A stretch of 59,202 nt of DNA from an uncultured Pseudomonadota bacterium (GTDB lineage: Bacteria; Myxococcota_A; Bradymonadia; Bradymonadales; GCA-2716585): NCBI GenBank assembly GCA_937123825.1, contig CAKZKQ010000131.1, forward strand, positions 1 through 59,202, written 5' to 3'. The notes under the pieces are model-generated. The model was not told where the DNA came from. It worked only from the letters and a program-made list of their open reading frames with translations, and made no database searches. Below, piece after piece: positions 9,876-18,120 of this stretch (position 1 is the stretch's first letter; every line of letters begins with the position of its first letter). A program made the translations under genes and the position numbers.

Positions 9876-11201
9876 ATGGCCACAGTCCTGCTCGTCGACG
9901 ATGAAGCCCCACACCTCAAAGCGCTCGAAAAAACCTTCACGCGCGAGAACTACCACGCTCTGTGCGCCACCAGCGGTCAACAAGCGCTCGACATTCTGCG
10001 CCAGCAGCAGGTCCACCTGATCATCACTGATCTGATGATGCCCGAAATGAACGGCCTCGACCTGCTCAAGGCCGCCCGCGCTCTGTGGCCCGAGACCGAG
10101 GTCATCATGATGACCGCCTTTGGCACCGTAGAGAAGGCCGTCGAGGCCATGAAGGCCGGGGCCAATGACTTTGTCACCAAGCACCTCAAGCGCGCCGTGC
10201 TTATCAAGAGCGCCCGCAAAGCCCTTGAGCGCCAGGCGCTGGTGGCCGAAAACCGTTCCCTCAAGGCCCAACTGGCCGGTCTCCAGACCGAGCGCACCAT
10301 CATCGGCTCTTCGCCCTCCATGCGCGCCATGGTCGACATGGCCAAACAGGTCGCCCCCTCGCGGGCCACCGTGCTGCTGACCGGCGAGTCCGGCACCGGC
10401 AAAGAACTCTTTGCCCGGGCGCTGCACGATCTCTCTGACCGCCGCGACAAGCCCTTTGTGGCCGTCAACTGCGCCGCGCTGCCCGAGTCCATCATGGAAG
10501 CCGAGCTTTTTGGCACCGAACCGGGCGCCTTCACCGGCTCACAGCGCCGTCAGGGCCGCTTTCAGGCCGCCGACGGTGGCACGCTCTTCCTCGACGAGAT
10601 CGGCGACGTCCCCCTCCAGGTCCAGGTGCGCCTCTTGCGGGCGCTGCAGGAGGGCGAAGTGGTGCGGTTGGGGACCAACCACCCGATCAAAGTCGATTGC
10701 CGGGTGATCGCGGCGACCAACAAAGACCTCGAAGACGAGATCAAGGCTGGGAACTTCCGCGAGGATCTCTTCTACCGGCTCAACGTCGTGCGCCTGACCC
10801 CGCCGCCGCTGCGCGACAGGCGCCAGGACATCCCCTTGCTCTCCGACCACTTCCTGACCCGCTACGCCGAGCGCAACAACCGCCAGATCTCGGGGCTGAC
10901 TCGCGCTGCCACCTCGGCGCTGAGCGCCTACAGCTGGCCCGGCAACGTGCGCGAGTTGGAAAACACCATTGAGCGCGCCATCGTCCTCGACAAAGACGGC
11001 GTCATTGATCTGGACGACCTGCCCGAGCACATCCACAATGCCGAGCGAGAGCGCCGCAGCATCACGATCTCGCTGGGCACCTCGCTCAAAGAGATCGCGC
11101 GCCAGGTCATCGACGAGACCCTGCGCATGGCGGGCGGCGACAAGCGTCTGGCCGCCCAGCTTCTGGGCATCGCCACGCGCACCATCTACCGAAAACTCTA
11201 A
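9876..11201 (+). CDS. Sigma-54-dependent response regulator (NtrC family)
   Basis: A 441-residue activator with receiver, AAA+ and Fis-type HTH domains. In the receiver, the acidic pair is VDDEAP, the phospho-acceptor is Asp52 in ITDLMMPE, and TAFGT and VTKH supply the Thr and Lys. The AAA+ domain has Walker A GESGTGKE, an intact sigma-54 contact loop GAFTG (217-221), Walker B GTLFLDEIGD and WPGNVRELEN. The C-terminal helix-turn-helix LAAQLLGIATRTIYRKL ends abruptly at the stop, a few residues shorter than usual. A MITE lies 16 bases after the stop and may have trimmed the end. ATG 9876 follows GGGA by six bases. No sensor kinase is adjacent. Confidence 0.92.
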   Translation: MATVLLVDDEAPHLKALEKTFTRENYHALCATSGQQALDILRQQQVHLIITDLMMPEMNGLDLLKAARALWPETEVIMMTAFGTVEKAVEAMKAGANDFVTKHLKRAVLIKSARKALERQALVAENRSLKAQLAGLQTERTIIGSSPSMRAMVDMAKQVAPSRATVLLTGESGTGKELFARALHDLSDRRDKPFVAVNCAALPESIMEAELFGTEPGAFTGSQRRQGRFQAADGGTLFLDEIGDVPLQVQVRLLRALQEGEVVRLGTNHPIKVDCRVIAATNKDLEDEIKAGNFREDLFYRLNVVRLTPPPLRDRRQDIPLLSDHFLTRYAERNNRQISGLTRAATSALSAYSWPGNVRELENTIERAIVLDKDGVIDLDDLPEHIHNAERERRSITISLGTSLKEIARQVIDETLRMAGGDKRLAAQLLGIATRTIYRKL

Positions 11202-11217
11202 CAATTCCTGGCAAAGA

Positions 11218-11383
11218 TAATACCAAATTGAAGACGCCCGACTCACTTTGCGACGGCCCTGATGGCCCCAGGAACCACGTGACTCGCTTGCAGTAGCGGT
11301 GCTACAGCCGCGCTCGACCCGAGGTCCCTGGACCTCATCATTGCTCGCCCCAAAGCAAGCCTTTCGTCTCCATTTTGGTATAA
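11218..11383. mobile_element. MITE-like element with about 19-bp terminal inverted repeats
   Basis: The left end TAATACCAAATTGAAGACG (from 11218) and the right end read inward on the minus strand, TTATACCAAAATGGAGACG (from 11383), match at 16 of 19 bases. The similarity continues weakly inward (CACTTTGCG against GCTTTGGGG). The 166-bp interior has no gene but contains a GAGGTCC/GGACCTC palindrome near 11320. TA dinucleotides at both edges would fit a TA-targeting transposase. It fills most of the gap between the response regulator and the deacetylase gene. Confidence 0.55.
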
Positions 11384-11481
11384 GTGCGGCTTTTTAACGA
11401 GGTTTGCCATGTTTTGACGGGACTTGCGAGCGTTTGCCCGCTGTTCCCATCGCAGCTATCGAAGCGCGGACCGGAGCGTGC

Positions 11482-12432
11482 TCAAGTTTGAGACGTCCAG
11501 TGTTTGAGCGTTGAACTCGTTGTGGACCACAACGTTTGCATCCAATTTTGGTCGTTGGGTGGGATGTACCTAGGCATTGCGTATGAGAGGCTGGTTTGTG
11601 TTGTGGGTGCGGCCTCAACCGTGAGGGCTCCATGCAATCCAGAACACCATCTGCGCATACGCATCATCAACGCTTCGTTGTGTGCGCCGTCTGGGTAAGC
11701 AAAGAAAGAAGAGCAGCGTCGCAAGCCCAGGCTATGAACTGCCTCAAGGCTGCCAAGGACTTCTTCGCGCTGTTTCGTTGTGTCAGCGCTGGGTAAACTG
11801 ATGTGTGTCAGTGAGTGTGCGCCAATCAGCCACCCCATTTCCTCCAATGTTTTCAGGTCATGTTTGTCGAGGTAGTCGTTGTACTCTTCCTTTGCTGGGC
11901 AAAAAATGGCGGAGAGTTGCGTCAACATGGATGCTTGTTGCTGGGCATCGGCTCTAACAAAGGCTCTTTTCTCTGGGCCGTCGGTGAGCCGTTGTTGGGT
12001 TCTTTGGTCATCCAGGTCAAAGCACCATGGAGTTGTTCCCATCCCTTCAAACACCCCCCGTCGTTTGGTGGCGCGTGTAAACGTACCGTACCAACTGTCT
12101 ACAGGGAGTGACCAGTCTGGTCGCAGCGTGTTCGTGGTGATGAAGAGCGTGGGGTTTATCCCATAGCGCGCGGTGATTGGGGCTGCAACGGTGAGGTTAT
12201 CGCGGTAACCGTCGTCAAACGTCACCCAACTCGCCGGTCGTTCCAAGACCCGCTCCCCACACAGCCAACTGATCACACCGTCTTCGTCCAAAACCTCCGT
12301 GTGTGTGCTGAGGCTTTGCATGTGATGCTCAAAAACCTCGGCAGTCACGGCAGTCCCGCGGATGAAATAAGGCCAATTGGATTCGTCAGGTTTGTCCAAA
12401 ACGCGGTGGTAACAGAGAATGTGCAGCATCAC
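11482..12432 (-). CDS. NodB-type polysaccharide deacetylase family protein
   Basis: A 316-residue carbohydrate esterase 4 (NodB) protein that would remove N-acetyl or related acyl groups from an amino sugar. ILCYHRV opens the barrel. TFDDGYRDN holds the catalytic and metal Asp pair, and [11 protein letters not shown] is the HSxxH zinc site, so all key residues are present. No signal peptide is visible; it should act in the cytoplasm, unlike wall deacetylases. It is the last gene of the nine-gene operon. Its GTG start (12432) overlaps the stop of the SLOG gene as GTGA, and an ATG directly follows at 12429. Context suggests it trims a sugar on a small glycosylated product. Confidence 0.87.
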   Translation of the reverse strand: MMLHILCYHRVLDKPDESNWPYFIRGTAVTAEVFEHHMQSLSTHTEVLDEDGVISWLCGERVLERPASWVTFDDGYRDNLTVAAPITARYGINPTLFITTNTLRPDWSLPVDSWYGTFTRATKRRGVFEGMGTTPWCFDLDDQRTQQRLTDGPEKRAFVRADAQQQASMLTQLSAIFCPAKEEYNDYLDKHDLKTLEEMGWLIGAHSLTHISLPSADTTKQREEVLGSLEAVHSLGLRRCSSFFAYPDGAHNEALMMRMRRWCSGLHGALTVEAAPTTQTSLSYAMPRYIPPNDQNWMQTLWSTTSSTLKHWTSQT

Positions 12433-13019
12433 GGCGCTCCAAATTCATGACGGCCTTGTGGAAGTGCTCCCAACGACCGCTTGGCTGCTTTCGCTGCATC
12501 TTCAGGGCTCATGGGGCCTTGGATGACGTCGGAGCGCCTATCGTCTATGGGTTGCCCTGCCAATGTGTGCCCCCAACCTGGAACATCCACAGCGATAACA
12601 GGGCGACCCAACGCCCACGCCTGTGCCAACTCACTCAACGTCCCTGAACGACCCCCGACAGCAATGACGACGTCGGCAGATGCGACAACGACGGTGTTGC
12701 GGGCGTGATTGAGGCCCGTACAAATTGTCACATCGACAAAAGGGTTGGCGTCTGTTGGTGCGTAAGTCGGCAAGATGCCAACTGTGTCTCCTGGCCGATA
12801 GGCCGCAGCACTCCTCGCCCCTCTGCAAGATGCTTCCATCACTCCACCCAATCCCCCCGTAACTACGCGGAAGCCTTCATTGATCAACGCACGCCCCAGG
12901 CGCTCTGCCGCGTTGAGTTCAGCTCTTGAGGCTCGGGCGCTGCCTATCACTGCTGCCGAAGGGCGCCTTGTTGCTTGGGGCGACATGGTGGGTGACGAGT
13001 TGGTGTTGTTATCGGACAT
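12429..13019 (-). CDS. TIGR00725/LOG-like SLOG-superfamily protein
   Basis: A 196-residue Rossmann-like protein of the SLOG superfamily (LOG, DprA, TIGR00725). It has AAVIGSARA near the N-terminus, the nucleotide-binding [15 protein letters not shown], and the PGGxGTxxE-equivalent [18 protein letters not shown] members release the base from nucleoside monophosphates, but the TIGR00725 branch has no proven reaction. The presence of a nucleotide-handling protein in this operon suggests a nucleotide or nucleoside step. ATG 13019 follows GAGGAGAAGG, a strong binding site. It starts 12 bases after the methylase gene ends and overlaps the deacetylase gene by four. Confidence 0.85.
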   Translation of the reverse strand: MSDNNTNSSPTMSPQATRRPSAAVIGSARASRAELNAAERLGRALINEGFRVVTGGLGGVMEASCRGARSAAAYRPGDTVGILPTYAPTDANPFVDVTICTGLNHARNTVVVASADVVIAVGGRSGTLSELAQAWALGRPVIAVDVPGWGHTLAGQPIDDRRSDVIQGPMSPEDAAKAAKRSLGALPQGRHEFGAP

Positions 13020-13031
13020 CCTACCTTCTCC

Positions 13032-13775
13032 TCACGATGGGGGGTCACATGGACCCATGAATTGGTTTCTGTCAGTGAATATGCGTTGTGCAACAAGGAT
13101 GACTGCGGGAGGACGCAGCGCCAAAAAGCTCGGCTTTAAAGAGTCCAGCGGGCCTTGTAGTGTTTCTTCATCAGCGCTCCCAAGTCGCTTGACGATGGCG
13201 ATGGGGACGTCAGCGCCGCGTTCTTGAAGCAACACGTCAAAGGCGACATCGGCGTGATCCTCACACCACAACAACGCCAACACCGCATGACACCTGGCAG
13301 CTCGCCGTAGCGCATCAGCACCAGAAGGCCCGCGGCACAGTGATGCGACCGTTAACAGGGCACTCTCGGGGGCTGCTGCCAGTTGCCATCCGGCTGCGTC
13401 GAGTGCCGCGTTGACGGAATTCACCCCCGGCCACGACTTCACGACAAAGCCAGCCGACAGCAAGAGAGTTTCCATATCGCCTAGAGATGCGAAAGCCCCG
13501 CCCCGGCCCGAGAAAAGGCGACCGTCGCCGTTGTAAAGGACTGCGATGGGGGCGCTCGCGGTTGCGTTTTGGGTTGCAGCCTCAAGGATTGCTTCGGTTC
13601 GTAGATGCCGTCCCCAAGTCAACCGGTCTCCAAAGGCCGCTATGAGGTCGTCGTTGACCCATTGGCCTGGGTAGAAGATGTGTTCACAGCGTTGGAGATG
13701 GATCCATACAGCCTGTGAGATGGTGTTGGGGTCGTTGGCGGGACCAAGCCCTACAAGATGGACATCAACCTTCAT
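13032..13775 (-). CDS. Tetrapyrrole-methylase-fold SAM methyltransferase (CobM/CbiF-like)
   Basis: A 247-residue protein with the layout of precorrin-4 C11-methyltransferases: VHLVGLGPAND at the N-terminus, YPGQWVNDDLI in place of CobM's YAGSLV block, LYNGDGRLFSG for the GDP-type SAM loop, and PGVNSVNAALDAAGW for PGVSS. The aspartate loop is GDG rather than the usual GDP. No cobalamin gene is nearby, so it may methylate a different substrate, as the fold does in diphthamide and borosin pathways. ATG 13775 follows GGGGAGG by six bases and overlaps the glycosyltransferase gene upstream by 11 bases, which implies translational coupling. Confidence 0.8.
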   Translation of the reverse strand: MKVDVHLVGLGPANDPNTISQAVWIHLQRCEHIFYPGQWVNDDLIAAFGDRLTWGRHLRTEAILEAATQNATASAPIAVLYNGDGRLFSGRGGAFASLGDMETLLLSAGFVVKSWPGVNSVNAALDAAGWQLAAAPESALLTVASLCRGPSGADALRRAARCHAVLALLWCEDHADVAFDVLLQERGADVPIAIVKRLGSADEETLQGPLDSLKPSFLALRPPAVILVAQRIFTDRNQFMGPCDPPS

Positions 13776-14526
13776 GGCTTACCTCCCCAGGATCCCAGCC
13801 CCAAATCTTCACTGCGCGTGAGCGGAATTGTTGTTGCTGGAGAGTTGTCATTCGTGCCTTGTATCGCTTCCAGAATCGACCCATCCCCACTCGATTGGCC
13901 AGCCCCCCTGCTGTTGAAAGGCGTGGGCCTCGATGGCTGTGGAACTCGACCAGGTGAGCGGTGTTGCGGCGGTAGTTCCACGGTCCCTCGTTGGCAAGCC
14001 GGATGCCAAAGTCCATGTCGTTGAAGGCAGGCAACGAGGTGTCGAAACCCCCGAGCGCCATGTAGACGCTCTTGCGTATGATGAGGTTGCTGCCTCGTAG
14101 TCCAGGGTTGGCGACCATGAATTGCTCTGCGGTGAGCTGTGTTGGAGGCGTTTTTTCAGGGGCGACGTCGTCGGGGCGGTGTTTTTCAAAGGCGGTCAGC
14201 GCAACATCAAAGTCATCTCCCTGGGCAAACACAGTGCTGAGATAATTTGGTTTCCAAACGTCATCGTCGTCGAGAAAAGCCAAATGACCTGGCTTTGCTT
14301 GGTTGGCGCCCAGGTTACGTGCAGTTGATACGCCTTGTCGGTGGCCTGTGCAGAGAACGATGGCGTCATGGTCGATGTCAGCGATGGTGGGCTTTTGTGT
14401 GTTGTCGTCATCCAAGACGATGATGAGCGCGTCCACCTTTTGGGTCTGGTGCATGACAGAGGCCACAGCCCGTTTCAGCATGTGCGATCTGCGGCCAGTG
14501 GTGGGGATGATGGCAGTCAGCGGCAT
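13765..14526 (-). CDS. Glycosyltransferase family 2
   Basis: A 253-residue GT-A glycosyltransferase. TAIIPTTGRRSHMLKRAVASV is the canonical GT2 opening, LAFLDDDDVWKPNYL contains the metal-binding DXD, and NDMDFGIRLANEG is the acceptor-side ED/D block. No membrane helices are seen, so it is soluble. Donor and acceptor are unknown. It overlaps the upstream GT-B gene by 10 bases and the downstream methylase gene by 11, the tightest packing in the operon. Alone it could be a polysaccharide enzyme, but the neighbours include no flippase or polymerase, which argues for a small soluble product. Confidence 0.9.
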   Translation of the reverse strand: MPLTAIIPTTGRRSHMLKRAVASVMHQTQKVDALIIVLDDDNTQKPTIADIDHDAIVLCTGHRQGVSTARNLGANQAKPGHLAFLDDDDVWKPNYLSTVFAQGDDFDVALTAFEKHRPDDVAPEKTPPTQLTAEQFMVANPGLRGSNLIIRKSVYMALGGFDTSLPAFNDMDFGIRLANEGPWNYRRNTAHLVEFHSHRGPRLSTAGGLANRVGMGRFWKRYKARMTTLQQQQFRSRAVKIWGWDPGEVSHEG

Positions 14527-15656
14527 TGGGCTCTCCAGAATTCGTTGATGGTGGTCGCCACGGTGTGCCCGCCAGGCGTGCCGAGCGTACTCATGAAGCG
14601 TTCCTGAGCTGCGCGGTGCGCTGTGAGGTTGTTCAAAGCTGTGCGCAATCGTTCAACCACGATCTGTGTGCTCGCAGGGGTGTCATCGAAGAGGCGATGC
14701 AGTGAGTTGAGCACCTCCTGGGTCAAATCGGCTTCGCTCAAGGTGTATGGATCATGCTTTGGGAAGTGGGGGTCCAACGCCATGAGGTTTAGCCCTGGAG
14801 CTGCGAGTCCTTCATGTTCATAGGCTGTCAGTTGAACGACCTGGGTGGCGTTTTGAGGGGGGAGCAAGACCATGTCTTGTGCATATTGTGCCCCTTCAAA
14901 GACAGCCCCCAGTCCAGGAGTGGTCAGGTACAATTCGCAGGCGCTCAACTCAGCAAGGAACTGTGTTTGAGGGAAACTCTTCACTGCGACGTTTGCTGGT
15001 GCAATGGGACGCAAAGCTTCGGCAGCGTCTCGCCCAACAGCAACAGTGATGGGTTTTGGCAGCGCGTCTTGAAGTTCGTTGAGCCATCGCGCGATCAATG
15101 CCGGATAGGGAGTGTTGACGCCCGGTCGGATCCAACAAGACCGCGCGCCGCCCAATTGGATCAGGGTCCCTTGACGAGTCCGTGTGGTGGGCGGCAAGGC
15201 ATCGGCAGTGCGGATAAGCGGTCCTATTTCAATGGGGGCTCCCGGAGTGTCACCTTGCATCAAGCGCCGACGGACTCCTGGGAAGCGTTGGACAAAAGTC
15301 TTGGTCGCCCAAGACCAGACTGGGCCGGTCTTGTGGTGGCCATAGAAGTAGAGGATGTCGACAAAGAAGATGGGCAACTTTGCGGCGTGATAGCACGCGA
15401 TGTTGGATTGGTTGGAGACCACCAACACGGCGTCGTAGGCGCTCAATTTTACATCACGCTCGACAGCGATGGGGTCTTTGAGGTCGGTTTCGATGACATG
15501 GTCAACTGCTGGATCGCGCGCCAGCAGCTCCGAGGTTACGCCTTGCACGAGGGCTGTAACCTCTGCGTCGAGATGGTCCAAGATGCTGAGCATGGAGGCG
15601 CTTGAGCCGTAACACATCGGGTTGCTGTCGCACAGCAGTCGCATTGGTCGGTTCAC
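14517..15656 (-). CDS. GT-B glycosyltransferase resembling cytosylglucuronate synthases
   Basis: A 379-residue GT-B protein. The N-terminal half (SSASMLSILDHLDAEVTALVQG, then YDAVLVVSNQSN and FFVDILYFYG) has the pattern I associate with BlsD/MilC-type cytosylglucuronate synthases of nucleoside-antibiotic clusters. The C-terminal half (YLTTPGLGAVFEGAQYAQDMVLLPPQN) is the nucleotide-sugar site of MurG-like enzymes. The assignment to the BlsD branch is from memory of the family pattern and could be a generic GT1/GT28. It starts with GTG overlapping the AAA+ gene's stop as GTGA, with GAGGA ten bases upstream. The product would be a nucleoside- or small-molecule glycoside. Confidence 0.7.
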   Translation of the reverse strand: MNRPMRLLCDSNPMCYGSSASMLSILDHLDAEVTALVQGVTSELLARDPAVDHVIETDLKDPIAVERDVKLSAYDAVLVVSNQSNIACYHAAKLPIFFVDILYFYGHHKTGPVWSWATKTFVQRFPGVRRRLMQGDTPGAPIEIGPLIRTADALPPTTRTRQGTLIQLGGARSCWIRPGVNTPYPALIARWLNELQDALPKPITVAVGRDAAEALRPIAPANVAVKSFPQTQFLAELSACELYLTTPGLGAVFEGAQYAQDMVLLPPQNATQVVQLTAYEHEGLAAPGLNLMALDPHFPKHDPYTLSEADLTQEVLNSLHRLFDDTPASTQIVVERLRTALNNLTAHRAAQERFMSTLGTPGGHTVATTINEFWRAQCR

Positions 15657-17170
15657 GGTTGTTTGTCCTCAGCAAGAGAGTTGAGTTTCCGGGCGTGTTG
15701 CTCTCGCATTCGCTCCATTTCTTGACCGTTGTTTAAGCCTAGGTAGCGCGCCGCAGCGGCTTTGTTGTGTGGGTGCATGGCAGTGGCGTAGTCGATGGAG
15801 GCGAGCGTGTATCGAGCCAGCTGCTCCTTGAGTGTGCCTTGCGTGTTGAATTCAGCTTGGGCTTTTGTGGTGAAGCGTGTGGGGAGATCTCGCTGGGATA
15901 TGGCGCCCGCCTTTCGGTTTTCGGCCAACACCCACGCTTGACGTAGGATGAAGCGCAATTCGCGAACGTTGCCTGGCCAAAGGTAGGCTTTGAAGAGGTC
16001 CTTGACAGTTTTGTCCAAGCGGGTGGGGCCTTCACCGTGTTTGTCGACCATGTGTTTGATGAAACGCTCACTGAGCAACAACACATCGTCGCCTCGTTCC
16101 CGCAACGGCGGTACTTCCAGCGTCAATCCAGCGATGCGGAAATAGAGGTCCGGGCGCAGTTCACCGCTGACAAAAGGGTCTCGTTGGAGGGCAGAGATGA
16201 AGCGTATGGCGCATTTCTCTGAAGTGTCTCCGCCCACTGGAGTGATGTGGATGACGCCATCGTCAGCATCTTGGAGGGCACGCAAGAGCTTGGATTGTGC
16301 TTTTAGGGGCACACTGTTGATCTCGTCCAGGAAGAACGTGCCATCTTCGCCAGCTTCTTTGATGCGTCCGGTGCGGTCTGCTTTGGCGTCTGTGAAGGCG
16401 TGTTTCTTGTGACCAAAGAGCGCGCTTTCTGCCAACGCAGAGTCGAGCAGTGAGCCGTTGAGTGTCGACATACCGCCTTTGCGGTTGCTGAGGTTGTGCA
16501 GTTGTCGAGCGCAAAGCTCTTTTCCTGTGCCTGTTTCACCGATGATGAGGACCGGTTCTGGGTATTTGGCGAACGCCCTTATCAGTGCCCGGACTTTGAC
16601 CATTGATTCGCTTTCACCAAAGAGAGGGTCTTCGGCGTCGTCTCCAATGGCCGAGGGTGGGCGAACCACCTCCTCGCGAGGCATATGGTTCAATAAGCTC
16701 AACCATGGGGCACCTGGAGGTTTCCACCAGGCTACATCGATCAAAGCCGCACTGACGGCGCTTCCTGCAGCGCTCCAGATAGGCCAGCTAGCATCCCATA
16801 CCAAGCCGATTTTTCTTTGGATTCCAGTTGTGCGGATGAGGCGTTTGATAAGTTGCAGGGCGATGTAGTCGGCCAAGGCATGGACACGCTGCTGTTCACT
16901 CAGTTGCGACAGATCGCGCAAGTCTTGGGGGATGACGACCATGATCTTGTCGGCCCAATGGTTCGCGGCCAGCTGCTTCAATGCCTTTTTGCGCGCATCA
17001 ATGCCTTCATTGGGGTGGTCCGTGACAACGACGTAGAGTTCGCAGCGGAGGCCTCCTTTACTCTTTTGTTTTGCAGCGTTGGCGCCGACTTGTTCCAGGC
17101 GAGCTTCCACGCGGCTGTTTGGAGCTGCGATGACCATTGTGGTGCGTATCTTGGTTGTTTTGGTTGTCAT
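15653..17170 (-). CDS. AAA+ enhancer-binding-like regulator with altered GAFTGA loop
   Basis: A 505-residue protein. An N-terminal domain of about 190 residues that I do not recognise is followed by a sigma-54-activator-type AAA+ module. Walker A GETGTGKE is at 211-218, Walker B is GTFFLDEINS, RPDLYFRIAGL carries the arginine finger, and WPGNVRELR is intact. The loop that contacts sigma-54, normally GAFTGA, reads HAFTDA (257-262). The C-terminus has a Fis-like helix (NKAAAARYLGLNNGQEMERM). It may therefore regulate without sigma-54, as TyrR does. ATG 17170 overlaps the propeller gene's stop as ATGA; the frame is open to 17497 but that part is antisense-like. It lies in the middle of the operon. 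Confidence 0.85.
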   Translation of the reverse strand: MTTKTTKIRTTMVIAAPNSRVEARLEQVGANAAKQKSKGGLRCELYVVVTDHPNEGIDARKKALKQLAANHWADKIMVVIPQDLRDLSQLSEQQRVHALADYIALQLIKRLIRTTGIQRKIGLVWDASWPIWSAAGSAVSAALIDVAWWKPPGAPWLSLLNHMPREEVVRPPSAIGDDAEDPLFGESESMVKVRALIRAFAKYPEPVLIIGETGTGKELCARQLHNLSNRKGGMSTLNGSLLDSALAESALFGHKKHAFTDAKADRTGRIKEAGEDGTFFLDEINSVPLKAQSKLLRALQDADDGVIHITPVGGDTSEKCAIRFISALQRDPFVSGELRPDLYFRIAGLTLEVPPLRERGDDVLLLSERFIKHMVDKHGEGPTRLDKTVKDLFKAYLWPGNVRELRFILRQAWVLAENRKAGAISQRDLPTRFTTKAQAEFNTQGTLKEQLARYTLASIDYATAMHPHNKAAAARYLGLNNGQEMERMREQHARKLNSLAEDKQP

Positions 17171-18120
17171 CGACCCACTCCCATCAGCGAAAAGAGCTTG
17201 GGGTGCTTGCCGAAGTCGTTGAGATTGGCTTCGGCGATGAATTCCCCTGTGTGTTTGTGGAGTAGCAGCGCAGTGGTTTGCGTGCCTTCGAAGGGGCGTT
17301 CGCACCATCTGTATCGCGGCATTCGTGTGATGCGTGTCAAACCGACCAGCAGTGTGTCTTGGCCAACCCACAGGCCTCGGCACCAGCCCCAACGTCCTGT
17401 TTGGGCAAAGACGTCGATTCGATGGTGTTCTTCGAGGCGCGTGCCGTCTTCGGACCAACCGCATGCGATGATGAGCCCGTTGGTACACGTCATCCACAAC
17501 TGGTTGTTATCCACAACGCCGTCATGTGGATGACCGGGCGTCTCAAATACGGTCTCCATGGTGTCGGTGGCCTGGATTGTGCGTTCAGAGAAGCGTGTGA
17601 CCAAGACACGCCCTCCAAAGACGGCTGTGTGGTTGGGGTGAACCTGGTCAGGCAAGCGACGGCGGTGCAGCGGGGTGTCTGCGTTTTCGTTGGCGAAGTA
17701 GGGATCATCGGGCAAAGGCGCTTTGACGCGGTGGTGCTCTTCCGCTGCAGGGACCAGCGCGTAACCGCCTGAATACCGACCACGTTGATCAAAGACATCC
17801 ACCCGGTCGAGCCCTGTGTTGGCGATCCACAGCTTGTTCTTGTGGACCATGATGTGATGGAGGTCATTGAAGTCGTCCCGAACCAGATAGGGTTTGACGC
17901 CTTGTTCGGTGACGTCGTACACGGCGTTGAAGCCGCAGACGAGTGCCCTCTTGTTGGAGAGCATAAAGCCGCCTGTGAAACCTTTGCCGGGCACAGCGCG
18001 TTGTGGTTCTGGCTGGTAGGATACAAGCTCCCGCGTGGAGAAGGTGTTGCTGTCCAAGCGCAGTTCAACGATGCGTCCGCAGGAGTCTTCAAAGTCTCCG
18101 AGGGTGGCCCACCAAATCAT
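17167..18120 (-). CDS. Beta-propeller-like protein of unknown function
   Basis: A 317-residue protein without signal peptide. Repeated strands of the form LWIANTGLDRVDVFD, NQLWMTCTNGLIIACG and LWVGQDTLLVGLTRI suggest a five- or six-bladed propeller of the SMP-30/TIGR03032 kind. Conserved-looking His pairs occur in HPNHTAVFGG and GHPHDGVVDN and could bind metal. No enzymatic assignment is safe. It overlaps both neighbours by four bases (ATGA at 18117-18120 and at 17167-17170), so its product is made in step with the GT-A-like protein and the AAA+ protein. GGAGG precedes ATG 18120. Candidates are a lactonase, an epimerase or a scaffold. Confidence 0.65.
   Translation of the reverse strand: MIWWATLGDFEDSCGRIVELRLDSNTFSTRELVSYQPEPQRAVPGKGFTGGFMLSNKRALVCGFNAVYDVTEQGVKPYLVRDDFNDLHHIMVHKNKLWIANTGLDRVDVFDQRGRYSGGYALVPAAEEHHRVKAPLPDDPYFANENADTPLHRRRLPDQVHPNHTAVFGGRVLVTRFSERTIQATDTMETVFETPGHPHDGVVDNNQLWMTCTNGLIIACGWSEDGTRLEEHHRIDVFAQTGRWGWCRGLWVGQDTLLVGLTRITRMPRYRWCERPFEGTQTTALLLHKHTGEFIAEANLNDFGKHPKLFSLMGVGR

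Noticed and set aside
17171..17497. N-terminal extension of the AAA+ gene
   Set aside because: These 109 codons overlap the propeller gene in another frame and are Arg/His-rich noise; ATG 17170 has a ribosome binding site and ATGA coupling.
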